Source of the DNA: Oryzibacter oryziterrae
GTDB lineage: Bacteria > Pseudomonadota > Alphaproteobacteria > Rhizobiales > Pleomorphomonadaceae
Reading direction: 5' to 3'
DNA length: 64,000 nt
Assembly: GCF_021864535.1 (NCBI RefSeq)
Contig: NZ_JAKJIC010000017.1
Span: forward strand, 1 to 64,000
Below are positions 1 through 6,781 of the stretch, piece after piece (position 1 is the stretch's first letter; every line of letters starts with the position of its first letter). The notes under the pieces were generated by a model. It saw only the letters and a program-made list of their open reading frames with translations. It did not search any database and had not been told where the DNA came from. The position numbers were made by a program, and so were the translations under genes.

Positions 1-651
1 CCGCTGCGCGCCCGCGCACCCGTGCCGCCGCGCGCCGCGGAAAATCCGCGCAGGGCGCCGTCGCAAAAGCGCGGCGAGGCACAGGAGCCTCGCGCCCCGC
101 GTGAGGCCCCCAACGCCCGCCGCGATCGCCTGACGACCCGCGGCGACGTGGAAGCCGCGCCGAAGACCGGTCGCCTCAGCCGTCGTCCCGAGGGCGAAGG
201 CGCCGAGGGCGCCCGCACCGGCTACAAGACCGGCAAGGCCTTCGAGGTGGATCGCAAGCCGCGCGAAGCGCGCGCGCCGGTGAAGACCGTCGCGCCGACC
301 CGCGACCGCAAGGGCGACCCCGACGCCGCCCCGCGCGCCGGCCATGGTGGACCGAAGACCGGCGGATCGCGGTCGGCCGGCTTCAAGACCGAGGCCGCTC
401 CGGCGCGCGGCCCCAAGGCGGACCGATCCGAGCGGCCGCGTTCGGAGGGACCGAAGACGGATCGGCCGAAGGCCTCGACCCGCACCGACGGCCATCGCTC
501 CGATGGCCCGCGGTCGGGCGGTTCAAGGTCCGGCGGCCCCAACGCCGGCGGCCCGAAGTCAGGCGGTCCCAAGTCGGGCGGCCCGAAGTCGTCTGGTCCC
601 AAGTCGTCTGGTCCGAAGTCCGGGGGACGCAATGCGGATCGTCGCCGGTAA
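1..651 (+). CDS. C-terminal basic tail of a probable RsuA/RluB-type pseudouridine synthase (partial)
   Basis: The reading frame is open from the first base to the stop at 651, so this is the end of a gene that starts upstream. The visible part is one low-complexity, strongly basic tail rich in Arg, Lys, Pro, Gly and Ser, with no folded domain. It ends in PKSGG/PKSSG repeats encoded by six 15-base units (541-630). In rhizobial genomes a 23S rRNA pseudouridine synthase with such a tail often sits just before rsmD, and here the last 20 bases overlap the rsmD start. The enzyme identity is inferred from that context; the catalytic domain lies outside the window. An RNA-binding role for the tail is plausible but unproven. 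Confidence 0.6.
   Translation, partial: PLRARAPVPPRAAENPRRAPSQKRGEAQEPRAPREAPNARRDRLTTRGDVEAAPKTGRLSRRPEGEGAEGARTGYKTGKAFEVDRKPREARAPVKTVAPTRDRKGDPDAAPRAGHGGPKTGGSRSAGFKTEAAPARGPKADRSERPRSEGPKTDRPKASTRTDGHRSDGPRSGGSRSGGPNAGGPKSGGPKSGGPKSSGPKSSGPKSGGRNADRRR
541..630 (+). repeat. Six tandem 15-base units encoding PKSGG-like repeats
   Basis: Six consecutive 15-base units, mostly of the form AAGTCNGGCGGNCCC, lie in frame at the end of the upstream gene. Two neighbouring units differ only in the last base. They add or remove five residues without breaking the frame, so copy number may vary between strains. Confidence 0.8.
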
Positions 652-1192
652 ATACAAAGGCACGGCGCTGGCCGGTCCCGAGGGCAATTCGCTGGCGATC
701 CGCCCCACCTCCGACCGTCTGCGCGAGAGCCTGTTCAATATCCTCGAGCACGCCCATGATGGCGTGCTCGACGACGCCCGCGTCATGGACATCTTCGCCG
801 GCACCGGCGCGCTCGGCTTCGAGGCCATGAGCCGCGGCGCCAAGGCCTGCCTGTTCGTGGAAGAGTCCGCCGAAGCGCGCGGCATCATCCGCCGCAACCA
901 GGAGACCCTGGGGCTGATGGGCTCCACGCGCATCTTCCGCCGCGACGCCACCAGCATGGGCGCCCTCGGCCCCGCCGAACCCTACACGCTCGCCTTCCTC
1001 GACCCCCCCTACGGCAAGGGCCTCGCCGACAAGGCCTTGATTTCACTCGCCTCCGGCGGCTGGCTCAAACCCGGCGCGCTGGTGGTGGTGGAAGAAACCG
1101 CCAAGGCGGAGCTGGTGTGGCCCGAGGGCTTCGCGGTGGTGGACGAGCGGGCCTATGGCGAGACGAAGGTGTGGTTCGGGGTGCGGGGGTGA
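632..1192 (+). CDS. rsmD: 16S rRNA (guanine(966)-N2)-methyltransferase RsmD
   Basis: This 186-residue protein has the usual RsmD length and opening (MRIVAGKYKG). The SAM-binding motif I, DIFAGTGALGFEA, begins near residue 53, and the catalytic DPPY motif of N2-guanine methyltransferases is at residues 124-127. It methylates G966 of 16S rRNA in assembled 30S subunits in the cytoplasm. The ATG at 632 is chosen because it begins the conserved first strand; the same frame is open far upstream only because the preceding basic tail lacks stops. The start overlaps the previous gene by 20 bases, suggesting translational coupling with the presumed pseudouridine synthase, another rRNA-modification enzyme. 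Confidence 0.93.
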   Translation: MRIVAGKYKGTALAGPEGNSLAIRPTSDRLRESLFNILEHAHDGVLDDARVMDIFAGTGALGFEAMSRGAKACLFVEESAEARGIIRRNQETLGLMGSTRIFRRDATSMGALGPAEPYTLAFLDPPYGKGLADKALISLASGGWLKPGALVVVEETAKAELVWPEGFAVVDERAYGETKVWFGVRG

Positions 1193-1297
1193 GGGCGACC
1201 GCACACTGCACCGACTGGAAAGATTGCAACCATAGGTGCAATTTGGTAAATAGCCGTCAACTACTCAACGCCTGATCAAAAAGCCTAGGCTGTCGCG

Positions 1298-1705
1298 ATG
1301 GTGAAGCGTCCTGCTCAACTTCCCCCCAGGCCACCTTTGACGCCCGATCAAATCGCGCGCGCTCAATATGAGGGCTCGCCGGAGCACAAGATTGTTCGTT
1401 GGTGGGGTGGGTTGCCGGCTGCGTTCGCTGGCGATGACGGTGTAGCTCAACGCCCGAACAAGCAGTTGACAACGATTTGCCCATTGGTCGGAGAGGTGGA
1501 GCGCGCCCAGGCAACCGATTGGGTAAAGAAAGCACTTGAGCAAGGACAGTTCCGCTACTTCGAGGGCGACAAGGACTTTCCCAAGCGAGTGTGGTATCGT
1601 GACGACGCTGGCCAGGTGTGGTTTGGCTTCTGCATCAACAGCGTGCTCGGCACTTACAAAGGATGGCCGATCGACGAGGAGGAGCGAGTTGAGATTTTCG
1701 GTTAG
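1298..1705 (+). CDS. Hypothetical protein, first gene of a two-gene unit
   Basis: A 135-residue soluble protein with no signal peptide or membrane segment. It is rich in Trp and charged residues (IVRWWGG, VWYRDDAGQVWFGF) and has no domain I can name. The ATG at 1298 has only a weak ribosome-binding site. Its end overlaps the next gene by 17 bases, so the two are probably co-translated. Base composition of this pair is visibly lower in GC than the flanking genes, consistent with horizontal acquisition. An immunity, adaptor or antitoxin-like role for the partner protein is possible, but nothing in the sequence proves it. Confidence 0.6.
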   Translation: MVKRPAQLPPRPPLTPDQIARAQYEGSPEHKIVRWWGGLPAAFAGDDGVAQRPNKQLTTICPLVGEVERAQATDWVKKALEQGQFRYFEGDKDFPKRVWYRDDAGQVWFGFCINSVLGTYKGWPIDEEERVEIFG

Positions 1706-2948
1706 ATGGCTTGAGAATGCCGAAAACCGAGCTCCAGAAGAGCAAGCTACCGCTGCGGAGTTCCGAATTTGGCTTGGCGACAGCAACGTCACTCGTTACT
1801 TGAGTGGCGAGCACCTCGGCACCGCAATCAACTTACCGGTATACTCAATCGCAGAAGGCCTCGTGCTCGACTGGTGGCGCCTCTTCGGCAATCGCGAAGA
1901 AGAAGTCAGTCTGAGGCGATACCGTAGCGGTTACGCAATTCCGGATATACGGATGCGCTTCGACGGCGCAGCCTTCGATGTCTATGCAGAGCAGTCCAGT
2001 TATCGCAATCCTGAGGTTCGCTTCTGGTCAGGTCAAACTGAGACAATGAGCCGCGAAGCAGCGGAAGCAACTCTTGGACAGTTCATCGGCGACGTACTCG
2101 ATCGAATGAAGGCTCGTGAGGTTGAAGCCACAACTGCAGCGCTGCGCTGGGAGCGTGTTCGCGCTTCCATGGCAGATCCGGACGAGAGGGCATTCTGTGA
2201 GGCCGCCGGTGCCCTCGGAGAAGACCCCTACAACATCAGCGATGCGATTGCGGCCGAGATCGAGTGCTCGGCAGGGATCTTTCAGGATGAAGCCCTGACG
2301 GAGTTCCTGGCGGGAGCACGAGGCAAAGATCGACATCTGCTTTTCGAGTGGATTGGCGACGCTAGGAAAGTGCCAGGTTATACCGCTCGATTTGCCGACT
2401 TGCGGGATCTTGCGAACCAAATTTCGCAAAATGCACCTGCAAGAGTTGGCGAGCCGGGATGGGCGAAAGGCTACAGGCGCGCCCGTGCCTGCCGCCAAGC
2501 ACTCGGCCTGATGAGCACTGACCGCATCACAACCGTCAAGCATCTGGCTGAGAAGCTGGGAAATGCAAACTTCAGGGCCAAGCGACCCGTGGATGGGCTT
2601 CGCGTTTTCAGAGACGAAGACAATCGCGGCGTACTGCTTCACTTGCGTAGCGGAAGCAATAGGCCGAGTGAAGCCGAGCAACTTTTCAGCCTCGCGCGTG
2701 GTGTTGGAGACGTTGCTTGTTTTCCAGATCCATGCGTCGCGCCCATCAACGATCTTGGATTCGCCTTCCGCCAGCGGTGCGGTCGGGCATTCGCCGCAGA
2801 GTTCCTTGCTCCAGTCGCTGAAGTACGGTCAATGTATGCGGATGGCCGCGATCACCTTACAATAGCAAATGAGTTCGGCGTGAGTGAACTCGTAGTATCG
2901 CACCAGCTTGAGAACGAAGCGCGTATTCAGCAAGCTTGTGCAGCTTGA
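1689..2948 (+). CDS. Hypothetical protein with a degenerate ImmA/IrrE-like C-terminal domain
   Basis: The start is a TTG at 1689, preceded at ideal distance by a strong AGGAGG (1677-1682); no ATG is suitably placed. The product is 419 residues. Residues 1-200 are of unknown fold. The C-terminus resembles the ImmA/IrrE peptidase family: RAFAAEFLAP at 366-375, followed by a helix-turn-helix-like stretch (IANEFGVSELVVSHQLEN). Where that family carries the zinc motif HExxH, this protein has LARGVGD (335-341), so it should be catalytically dead. ImmA/IrrE proteins act on DNA-binding repressors in mobile elements and stress regulons. Here a binding or sensing role is more likely than proteolysis. 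The first half also encodes a long frame on the minus strand, taken as a shadow. Confidence 0.62.
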   Translation: MRFSVRWLENAENRAPEEQATAAEFRIWLGDSNVTRYLSGEHLGTAINLPVYSIAEGLVLDWWRLFGNREEEVSLRRYRSGYAIPDIRMRFDGAAFDVYAEQSSYRNPEVRFWSGQTETMSREAAEATLGQFIGDVLDRMKAREVEATTAALRWERVRASMADPDERAFCEAAGALGEDPYNISDAIAAEIECSAGIFQDEALTEFLAGARGKDRHLLFEWIGDARKVPGYTARFADLRDLANQISQNAPARVGEPGWAKGYRRARACRQALGLMSTDRITTVKHLAEKLGNANFRAKRPVDGLRVFRDEDNRGVLLHLRSGSNRPSEAEQLFSLARGVGDVACFPDPCVAPINDLGFAFRQRCGRAFAAEFLAPVAEVRSMYADGRDHLTIANEFGVSELVVSHQLENEARIQQACAA

Positions 2949-2980
2949 GTATATTTGCGGCTTTACTTTGCTATTTTCGC

Positions 2981-3111
2981 GCCGGTGACTGGTTCCCCTT
3001 GGGGTACCTGTCACCTTTTCTCCAACGGTCATCCCGCGCGAATATCCGCCGCCTCCCGCGCAAGAGGTGACAGGAAGCGCCGGCCGAGGCCGGCTTTATC
3101 CAGTCACCGGC
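2981..3111. repeat. Paired-hairpin dispersed repeat, copy 1 (full length)
   Basis: Two hairpins, 2984-3015 and 3066-3108, each bounded by GGTGAC and GTCACC. The outer ends, GCCGGTGACTGG and CCAGTCACCGGC, are exact reverse complements. The left hairpin carries T-T mismatches and the right one A-A mismatches. When the halves pair with each other these become T-A pairs. It follows the stop of the ImmA/IrrE-like gene. Related copies lie at 9846, 11048, 12205 and 62648. Confidence 0.85.
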
Positions 3112-3191
3112 ATTCGGCGTCTTCGGAGACGACGTGCGGCGCGAAGTCCTGCCGCTCGCACGAGGACACCTTGCGCGGACCATGATCCGCC

Positions 3192-3222
3192 CAAAAAAAT
3201 GGCCCGGCTTGAACCGGGCCAT
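3192..3222 (-). terminator. Rho-independent terminator of the DUF1097 gene
   Basis: A perfect 9-bp stem, ATGGCCCGG / CCGGGCCAT, with a CTTGAA loop is followed, on the minus strand, by a run of seven Ts (A3193-3199 on the plus strand). It lies 33 bases past the stop of the minus-strand gene at 3255. Confidence 0.9.
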
Positions 3223-3254
3223 CTTCCTCACGACTTGGGCGGTTGGGGCCAACC

Positions 3255-3761
3255 TTACTTGGCCAGCATGCCGGCGAGCTTGCCGGAGGCGTAGCCGAAC
3301 AGGGTGCCGACGAGCATGGAGGTCACGACCGTCAGGAACGGGTTGGTGCCGAGGCTGCCGCTGGTGAGCGTGTCGAGGTGACTGCCGACCAGGGCGAAGC
3401 CGGCGGTGGAGGCATAGCCGTAGACTGCGGCGGGGATGGCTGCGAGCACCGGCAGATGGGCGCCGAGGATCAGGATCACGACCGTCACGCCAACCCAGAT
3501 GGCGGCGGTCAGCGGCAGGTCGCCAATGGGAACAAGCGTGACGAGCACCAGCGCGACGGTTGCGCACAGGGCGCCCCAGACGATGGCCGGAACCGACGCC
3601 TTCAGGCCGGCTTCACCGCCGCCGCAGTGGAAAAAGCATCCCCAACCGATGAACGCGGCCCAAATCTGCAAACCAAGGCCGCCAGCCGGTCCGAGAAACA
3701 GGTAGGTGGCCACGGCACCAAGCGCGCCGATGACGATGGCGAGCGCTGTAACGAGATTCAT
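3255..3761 (-). CDS. DUF1097 family inner-membrane protein
   Basis: A 168-residue, very hydrophobic protein with about six membrane segments, the usual size for the DUF1097 (YcdZ-like) family. The first segment begins at residue 2. A Cys/His/Gly-rich stretch, GCFFHCGGG, follows the second segment and might bind a ligand or metal. The ATG at 3761 is preceded by GGGAGGAA at good spacing, and the gene ends in a strong terminator, so it is a single-gene transcript. The family has no well-established function; small-molecule transport or membrane stress has been suggested by similarity only. Neighbours give no further clue. Confidence 0.8.
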   Translation of the reverse strand: MNLVTALAIVIGALGAVATYLFLGPAGGLGLQIWAAFIGWGCFFHCGGGEAGLKASVPAIVWGALCATVALVLVTLVPIGDLPLTAAIWVGVTVVILILGAHLPVLAAIPAAVYGYASTAGFALVGSHLDTLTSGSLGTNPFLTVVTSMLVGTLFGYASGKLAGMLAK

Positions 3762-4403
3762 GTGTTTCCTCCCAGAGCTGAATGCAAAAGCAACTTTGCC
3801 CAGTACCCTCGCGTGAGCGACGAATAAAGACCAAGCCCCTCCTCTACGACGGACAGGACAAATCTCCAGACAACTTGAATGTGTCCTCATCTATTCAATT
3901 GTCGTGGAGTGCCCGCGCCGCGTTCCGCCATATCATAAGATATCGTCAATCTTTCAATCCGTAAATATCCGTCACTTGTCGAAAATTTATTTATTGAGAT
4001 TTTGCATGATGTTTTTTGCTCGACTATGCATAGATTTAAATGAGTATGTTGTTTTATTTATTGGTGATGTTATTTTCAAAGTCCGAACAGGAACGCTGCA
4101 TGTTGGTGGATGCATCCGGGATTTTTTGGAGACAAGCACAATCATCTCCGCTTCAATTTCGCAAATTCCAACAGTATTCAGGAGAAAGCGTCTTGGCTTG
4201 TTGCAATGTGCAACAATGTTAAAGAAAAGGATCGGCGTTATTGGAACGCGTTGTTGGTGATGTTGGAAATGCGGGCGCCGCGCTTCGGCGCCAGGCCCGA
4301 ACCGGCCCGGACATCCGGCGTTTGCGGCCGCATCATTCTTTGGTCGCAGAGGTGACCCGTCGGCCAGGCGCAGCCTGCTGCGTTCCGCACACCCGGCTTC
4401 AGC
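3762..4403. other. 642-base non-coding gap with an AT-rich island
   Basis: The stretch from about 3940 to 4250 is strikingly AT-rich for this genome. Short frames cross it (for example one of 118 codons from 3904, plus strand), but they lack a convincing ribosome-binding site or a recognisable domain and overlap one another in different frames. The part near 3780-3900 probably carries the promoter of the DUF1097 gene. I see no tRNA, terminator or transposase. A remnant of acquired DNA or a regulatory or small-RNA locus is possible. Confidence 0.5.
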
Positions 4404-5642
4404 TCACGAGACGTCGGAACCCGGCGGCGGCGCGTCCGCAGGTCTGGCGAACGCGCGGAAGCTGGGGCGGATCAGCGGCATCAGGGTGACGAGCGCATAG
4501 GCGACGCCGGTGGCGAGGAAGGAGGGTGTGGTGCCGAGGGTGGAGACGAGCGTGCCGCCCAGCAGGCCGCCGAAGGGGATCAGCGACCAGCACAGGGCCG
4601 AGAACAGGGCGGTGAGGCGGCCGGTCATCGCCGGGGGCATGCGCTCGAACATCACGGCGCCGAGGATGGGATTGAGAAAGCCGCCCGCCATGCCGCAGAC
4701 GATCAGCACGATCACGGCCACGGACGGCGGTGCGAGGGTGAAGACCGCAAAGCGTGGCAGGCCGGCCACCAGGAAGGCCAGCGTATAGACCGGCAATCGG
4801 GGCAGGCGCTCGGCAAAGGCAGTCGCCACGGCGGCGCCGGCGATGGAGCCGCCGGTGAAGGCCGCCAGCAGCCAGCCGAGGAGGTCGGCGCCATGGCCGG
4901 CCTCGCGCACCCAGACCGGCAGCAGCACGGCTTGAAAGGCCTGATCGAGCAGGTTGGTCAGCGCCACCATCAGCGCAATGCTCGCGAGCACCGCGTCCCC
5001 GGCCAGAAAGCGCGCGCCGTCCCGCAGATCGTCGAGATAGCCCTGGGCGCGGCGCGGGGGCGGTGCGGCCGGCGGTATCCGCAAGCCGAGGCCGACGATC
5101 AGCGCGCCGGCCAGGAAGCAAGCGGCGTTGGCGCCCAGCGCGGCCACTGGCCCGAGCGCGGCAATCAGCAGGCCGGCGCCGGCCGTGCCCAGGGTGGCGG
5201 CGAGCCGTTCGACCGTGGCGGCAAGGCCGGTGACCCGTTCGAGCGGCAGACCGGCCCGCCGCGCCACCTGTGGCACCAGCGACTGCTTGGCCGCGTCGGA
5301 GGGGCCGCGCAGCAGGCCCGTGACGAAGACCACCGGCATCAGCAGCAGCGGCGCGCCGTTGCCGAGTACCAGCATCAGGGGGATCAGGCTGAGGGCGACC
5401 GCCGACAGCAGATCGCAAAGCAGGCTGACGCGCGCCGGCCTGAACCGGTCGATCAGCGGCCCGGACAGCGCCTTGGCCACCACATAGGGCAACATTTCCG
5501 TCATCACCATCAGCCCGGCGCCGAGCGGACTGCCGGTGGTGGACAGCACCAGCCAGGGCAGGGCGATGGCCGACAGGCTGGTGCCGGCGATGGACAGCGT
5601 CTGCGCACTCAGAAGCGCGATCAGGGCCCCTGGCGCGCTCAC
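4404..5642 (-). CDS. MFS family exporter
   Basis: A 412-residue major facilitator protein with about 12 hydrophobic segments. It resembles the macrolide/drug-efflux-like MFS group (MFS_3 type), with the loop motif PLIDRFRPARV after the second segment. It would act as a proton-coupled exporter in the inner membrane; the substrate is unknown. The GTG start at 5642 overlaps the TGA of the upstream regulator gene (GTGA), so the two are translationally coupled. Pairing of an ArsR-like winged-helix repressor with an MFS pump in one operon points to substrate-induced efflux. A tandem operator-like repeat lies upstream of the regulator. Confidence 0.85.
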   Translation of the reverse strand: MSAPGALIALLSAQTLSIAGTSLSAIALPWLVLSTTGSPLGAGLMVMTEMLPYVVAKALSGPLIDRFRPARVSLLCDLLSAVALSLIPLMLVLGNGAPLLLMPVVFVTGLLRGPSDAAKQSLVPQVARRAGLPLERVTGLAATVERLAATLGTAGAGLLIAALGPVAALGANAACFLAGALIVGLGLRIPPAAPPPRRAQGYLDDLRDGARFLAGDAVLASIALMVALTNLLDQAFQAVLLPVWVREAGHGADLLGWLLAAFTGGSIAGAAVATAFAERLPRLPVYTLAFLVAGLPRFAVFTLAPPSVAVIVLIVCGMAGGFLNPILGAVMFERMPPAMTGRLTALFSALCWSLIPFGGLLGGTLVSTLGTTPSFLATGVAYALVTLMPLIRPSFRAFARPADAPPPGSDVS

Positions 5643-6376
5643 GCCTCCGCATCCCGGTGCGGCAGGCGGCCGGGAAAGGGAAAGGCGTGCAGCATCAAGG
5701 TGAAGGGCACGGTGTCGGCGGGCAGAGGCTGACCGAGCGGCGGCGCTGCCTGCATGGCCTCGGTCAGCAGCGCTTCCAGCTTCTGCACCAGTGCGGTGGC
5801 CGCCGCCGGCGTCAGGGGGATGACCATGTCGCTGGCCGTGCAGGCGGCCCGCCAGACGGCCGGCAGATCGGCCAATTCCGCTGCGGCCTGGCGCATCATG
5901 TCGGTCTGCAGCACCAGCGCCGCCTGCACGAAGGCGGCAGTGGCTTCCGCCCCGGCCTCGCCCGTTTCCTCGAAGGTGGTGAGCTCGTGGCGGGCCTGCC
6001 AGAGCCGATCGCGCCGGTTGGCCGACGCCGCCTCCTCGATATAGCCGTGCTGGGCCAGCTGGCGCAGGTGATAGCTGGTGGCTCCGCTGTTGAGACCGAG
6101 CCGCTCGGCCAGCTGCGTCGCCGTCGCCGGCCCATCGATGCGCAACAGCCCCAGAAGGCGCAAGCGGACGGGATGGGCCAGCGCCTTCAGCGAGGTGACG
6201 TCGGGCGACACCTGCCGGATGGCGCGCGCCGGAGCGCCTTCCGACCTGGCGGACGCATCAGGTCGACCGGAGATCGCTCCGGATTCAACATGAGCGGCCG
6301 CTTCTCGATCAGGGTGTTCCAACGCGATCGGCGGATGCTCGAGGGCGGGCGGCGTGGAGGGGGGCACGGTGGTCAT
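5639..6376 (-). CDS. ArsR-like winged-helix transcriptional regulator
   Basis: A 245-residue protein. The DNA-binding domain (roughly residues 60-125) has the typical LKALAHPVRLRLLGLL, ATQLAERLGLNSGATSYHLRQL pattern of ArsR-like regulators. The C-terminal 110 residues form a helical sensor-like region without an obvious metal site. The ATG at 6376 is chosen; an in-frame TTG seven codons upstream falls inside the operator repeats. The first ~45 residues are proline/glutamate-rich, and part of them is encoded by a dispersed repeat (6277-6342), so the true start could be an internal GTG near the HTH. It is coupled to the MFS gene by a GTGA overlap and probably represses both by binding the repeats at 6391-6425. 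Confidence 0.82.
   Translation of the reverse strand: MTTVPPSTPPALEHPPIALEHPDREAAAHVESGAISGRPDASARSEGAPARAIRQVSPDVTSLKALAHPVRLRLLGLLRIDGPATATQLAERLGLNSGATSYHLRQLAQHGYIEEAASANRRDRLWQARHELTTFEETGEAGAEATAAFVQAALVLQTDMMRQAAAELADLPAVWRAACTASDMVIPLTPAAATALVQKLEALLTEAMQAAPPLGQPLPADTVPFTLMLHAFPFPGRLPHRDAEA
6277..6342. repeat. Dispersed palindromic element, copy inside the regulator gene
   Basis: This stretch matches 43701-43770 over its whole length: CTCC-GATTCAA, a variable stretch, then GATCAG-GTGTT-CAAC and GATCGGCGGATGCTC. The core GATCAG...CGATC is an inverted repeat. The 43.7-kb copy is intergenic, while this one is read as codons 12-33 or so of the regulator. The two copies even share a translated string (LEHPPI.L..PDR.A). 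Confidence 0.7.
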
Positions 6377-6390
6377 GCCCCGACTGTATC

Positions 6391-6425
6391 TTTGCAAAGA
6401 CTTCTTTGCAAATGTTTCTTTGCAA
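6391..6425. promoter_or_regulatory. Three 14-base tandem TTTGCAA boxes, putative operator
   Basis: TTTGCAA occurs at 6391, 6405 and 6419, an exact 14-base period (units close to TTTGCAAANNNTTC). The array lies just upstream of the regulator-MFS operon, where its repressor would bind. The 14-base step places the sites on rotating faces of the helix, so more than one dimer may bind. Confidence 0.65.
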
Positions 6426-6499
6426 TATGAGGCGAGATGGATCGCCCGCCCTCGAAGCGCCGGGCAAGATCACTCGCCGCCCCGCCGGATCTCTCCGGA

Positions 6500-6736
6500 T
6501 CAGGTCGCCAGCCAGGTATCGACGGCGGCGGCTTTCGGCAGGCCGCCGGCATGGACGACCTTGCCATCCACCACCACGCCGGGGGTGGAGCTGATGCCGT
6601 AGCCGGCGATGGCGGCATAGTCGGTGATCTTCTCGATGCTGACGGCAATGCCGAGCCTGTCGGCTTCGGTCTTGATGAGGTCGGCGGTAGCCACGCAGGT
6701 GCGGCAGCCGGAACCGAGAACCTTGATGTCTTTCAT
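6500..6736 (-). CDS. Small thioredoxin-like redox protein (CxxC)
   Basis: A 78-residue protein of the thioredoxin-family 'redox-active disulfide protein 2' type. It has an early strand, the active-site motif GCRTC (Cys11, Cys14), a cis-proline-like STPGVVVDGK segment, and a short C-terminal helix. AAGGA precedes the ATG. It is the last gene of an operon with an ArsR regulator and an ArsP-type permease, a common trio. It probably keeps thiols reduced or delivers electrons for handling a metalloid or organoarsenical; the exact partner is unknown. Confidence 0.85.
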   Translation of the reverse strand: MKDIKVLGSGCRTCVATADLIKTEADRLGIAVSIEKITDYAAIAGYGISSTPGVVVDGKVVHAGGLPKAAAVDTWLAT

Positions 6737-6781
6737 GTTGTCCAGTCCTTCTCATGTGGCCGCCGGCGGCCTGTCGCCCGG

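Noticed and set aside
541-630. Regular short repeats that might look like a CRISPR or minisatellite array
   Set aside because: Units are 15 bases with no spacers and are in frame with a coding tail.
222-632. Long minus-strand frame across the basic tail and repeats
   Set aside because: It is the mirror of a low-complexity Gly/Pro/Lys repeat; all frames stay open in such GC-rich repeats and it has no start signal.
3904-4260. 118-codon plus-strand frame in the AT-rich island
   Set aside because: No ribosome-binding site, no recognisable fold, and other frames overlap it; kept only as a note on the island.
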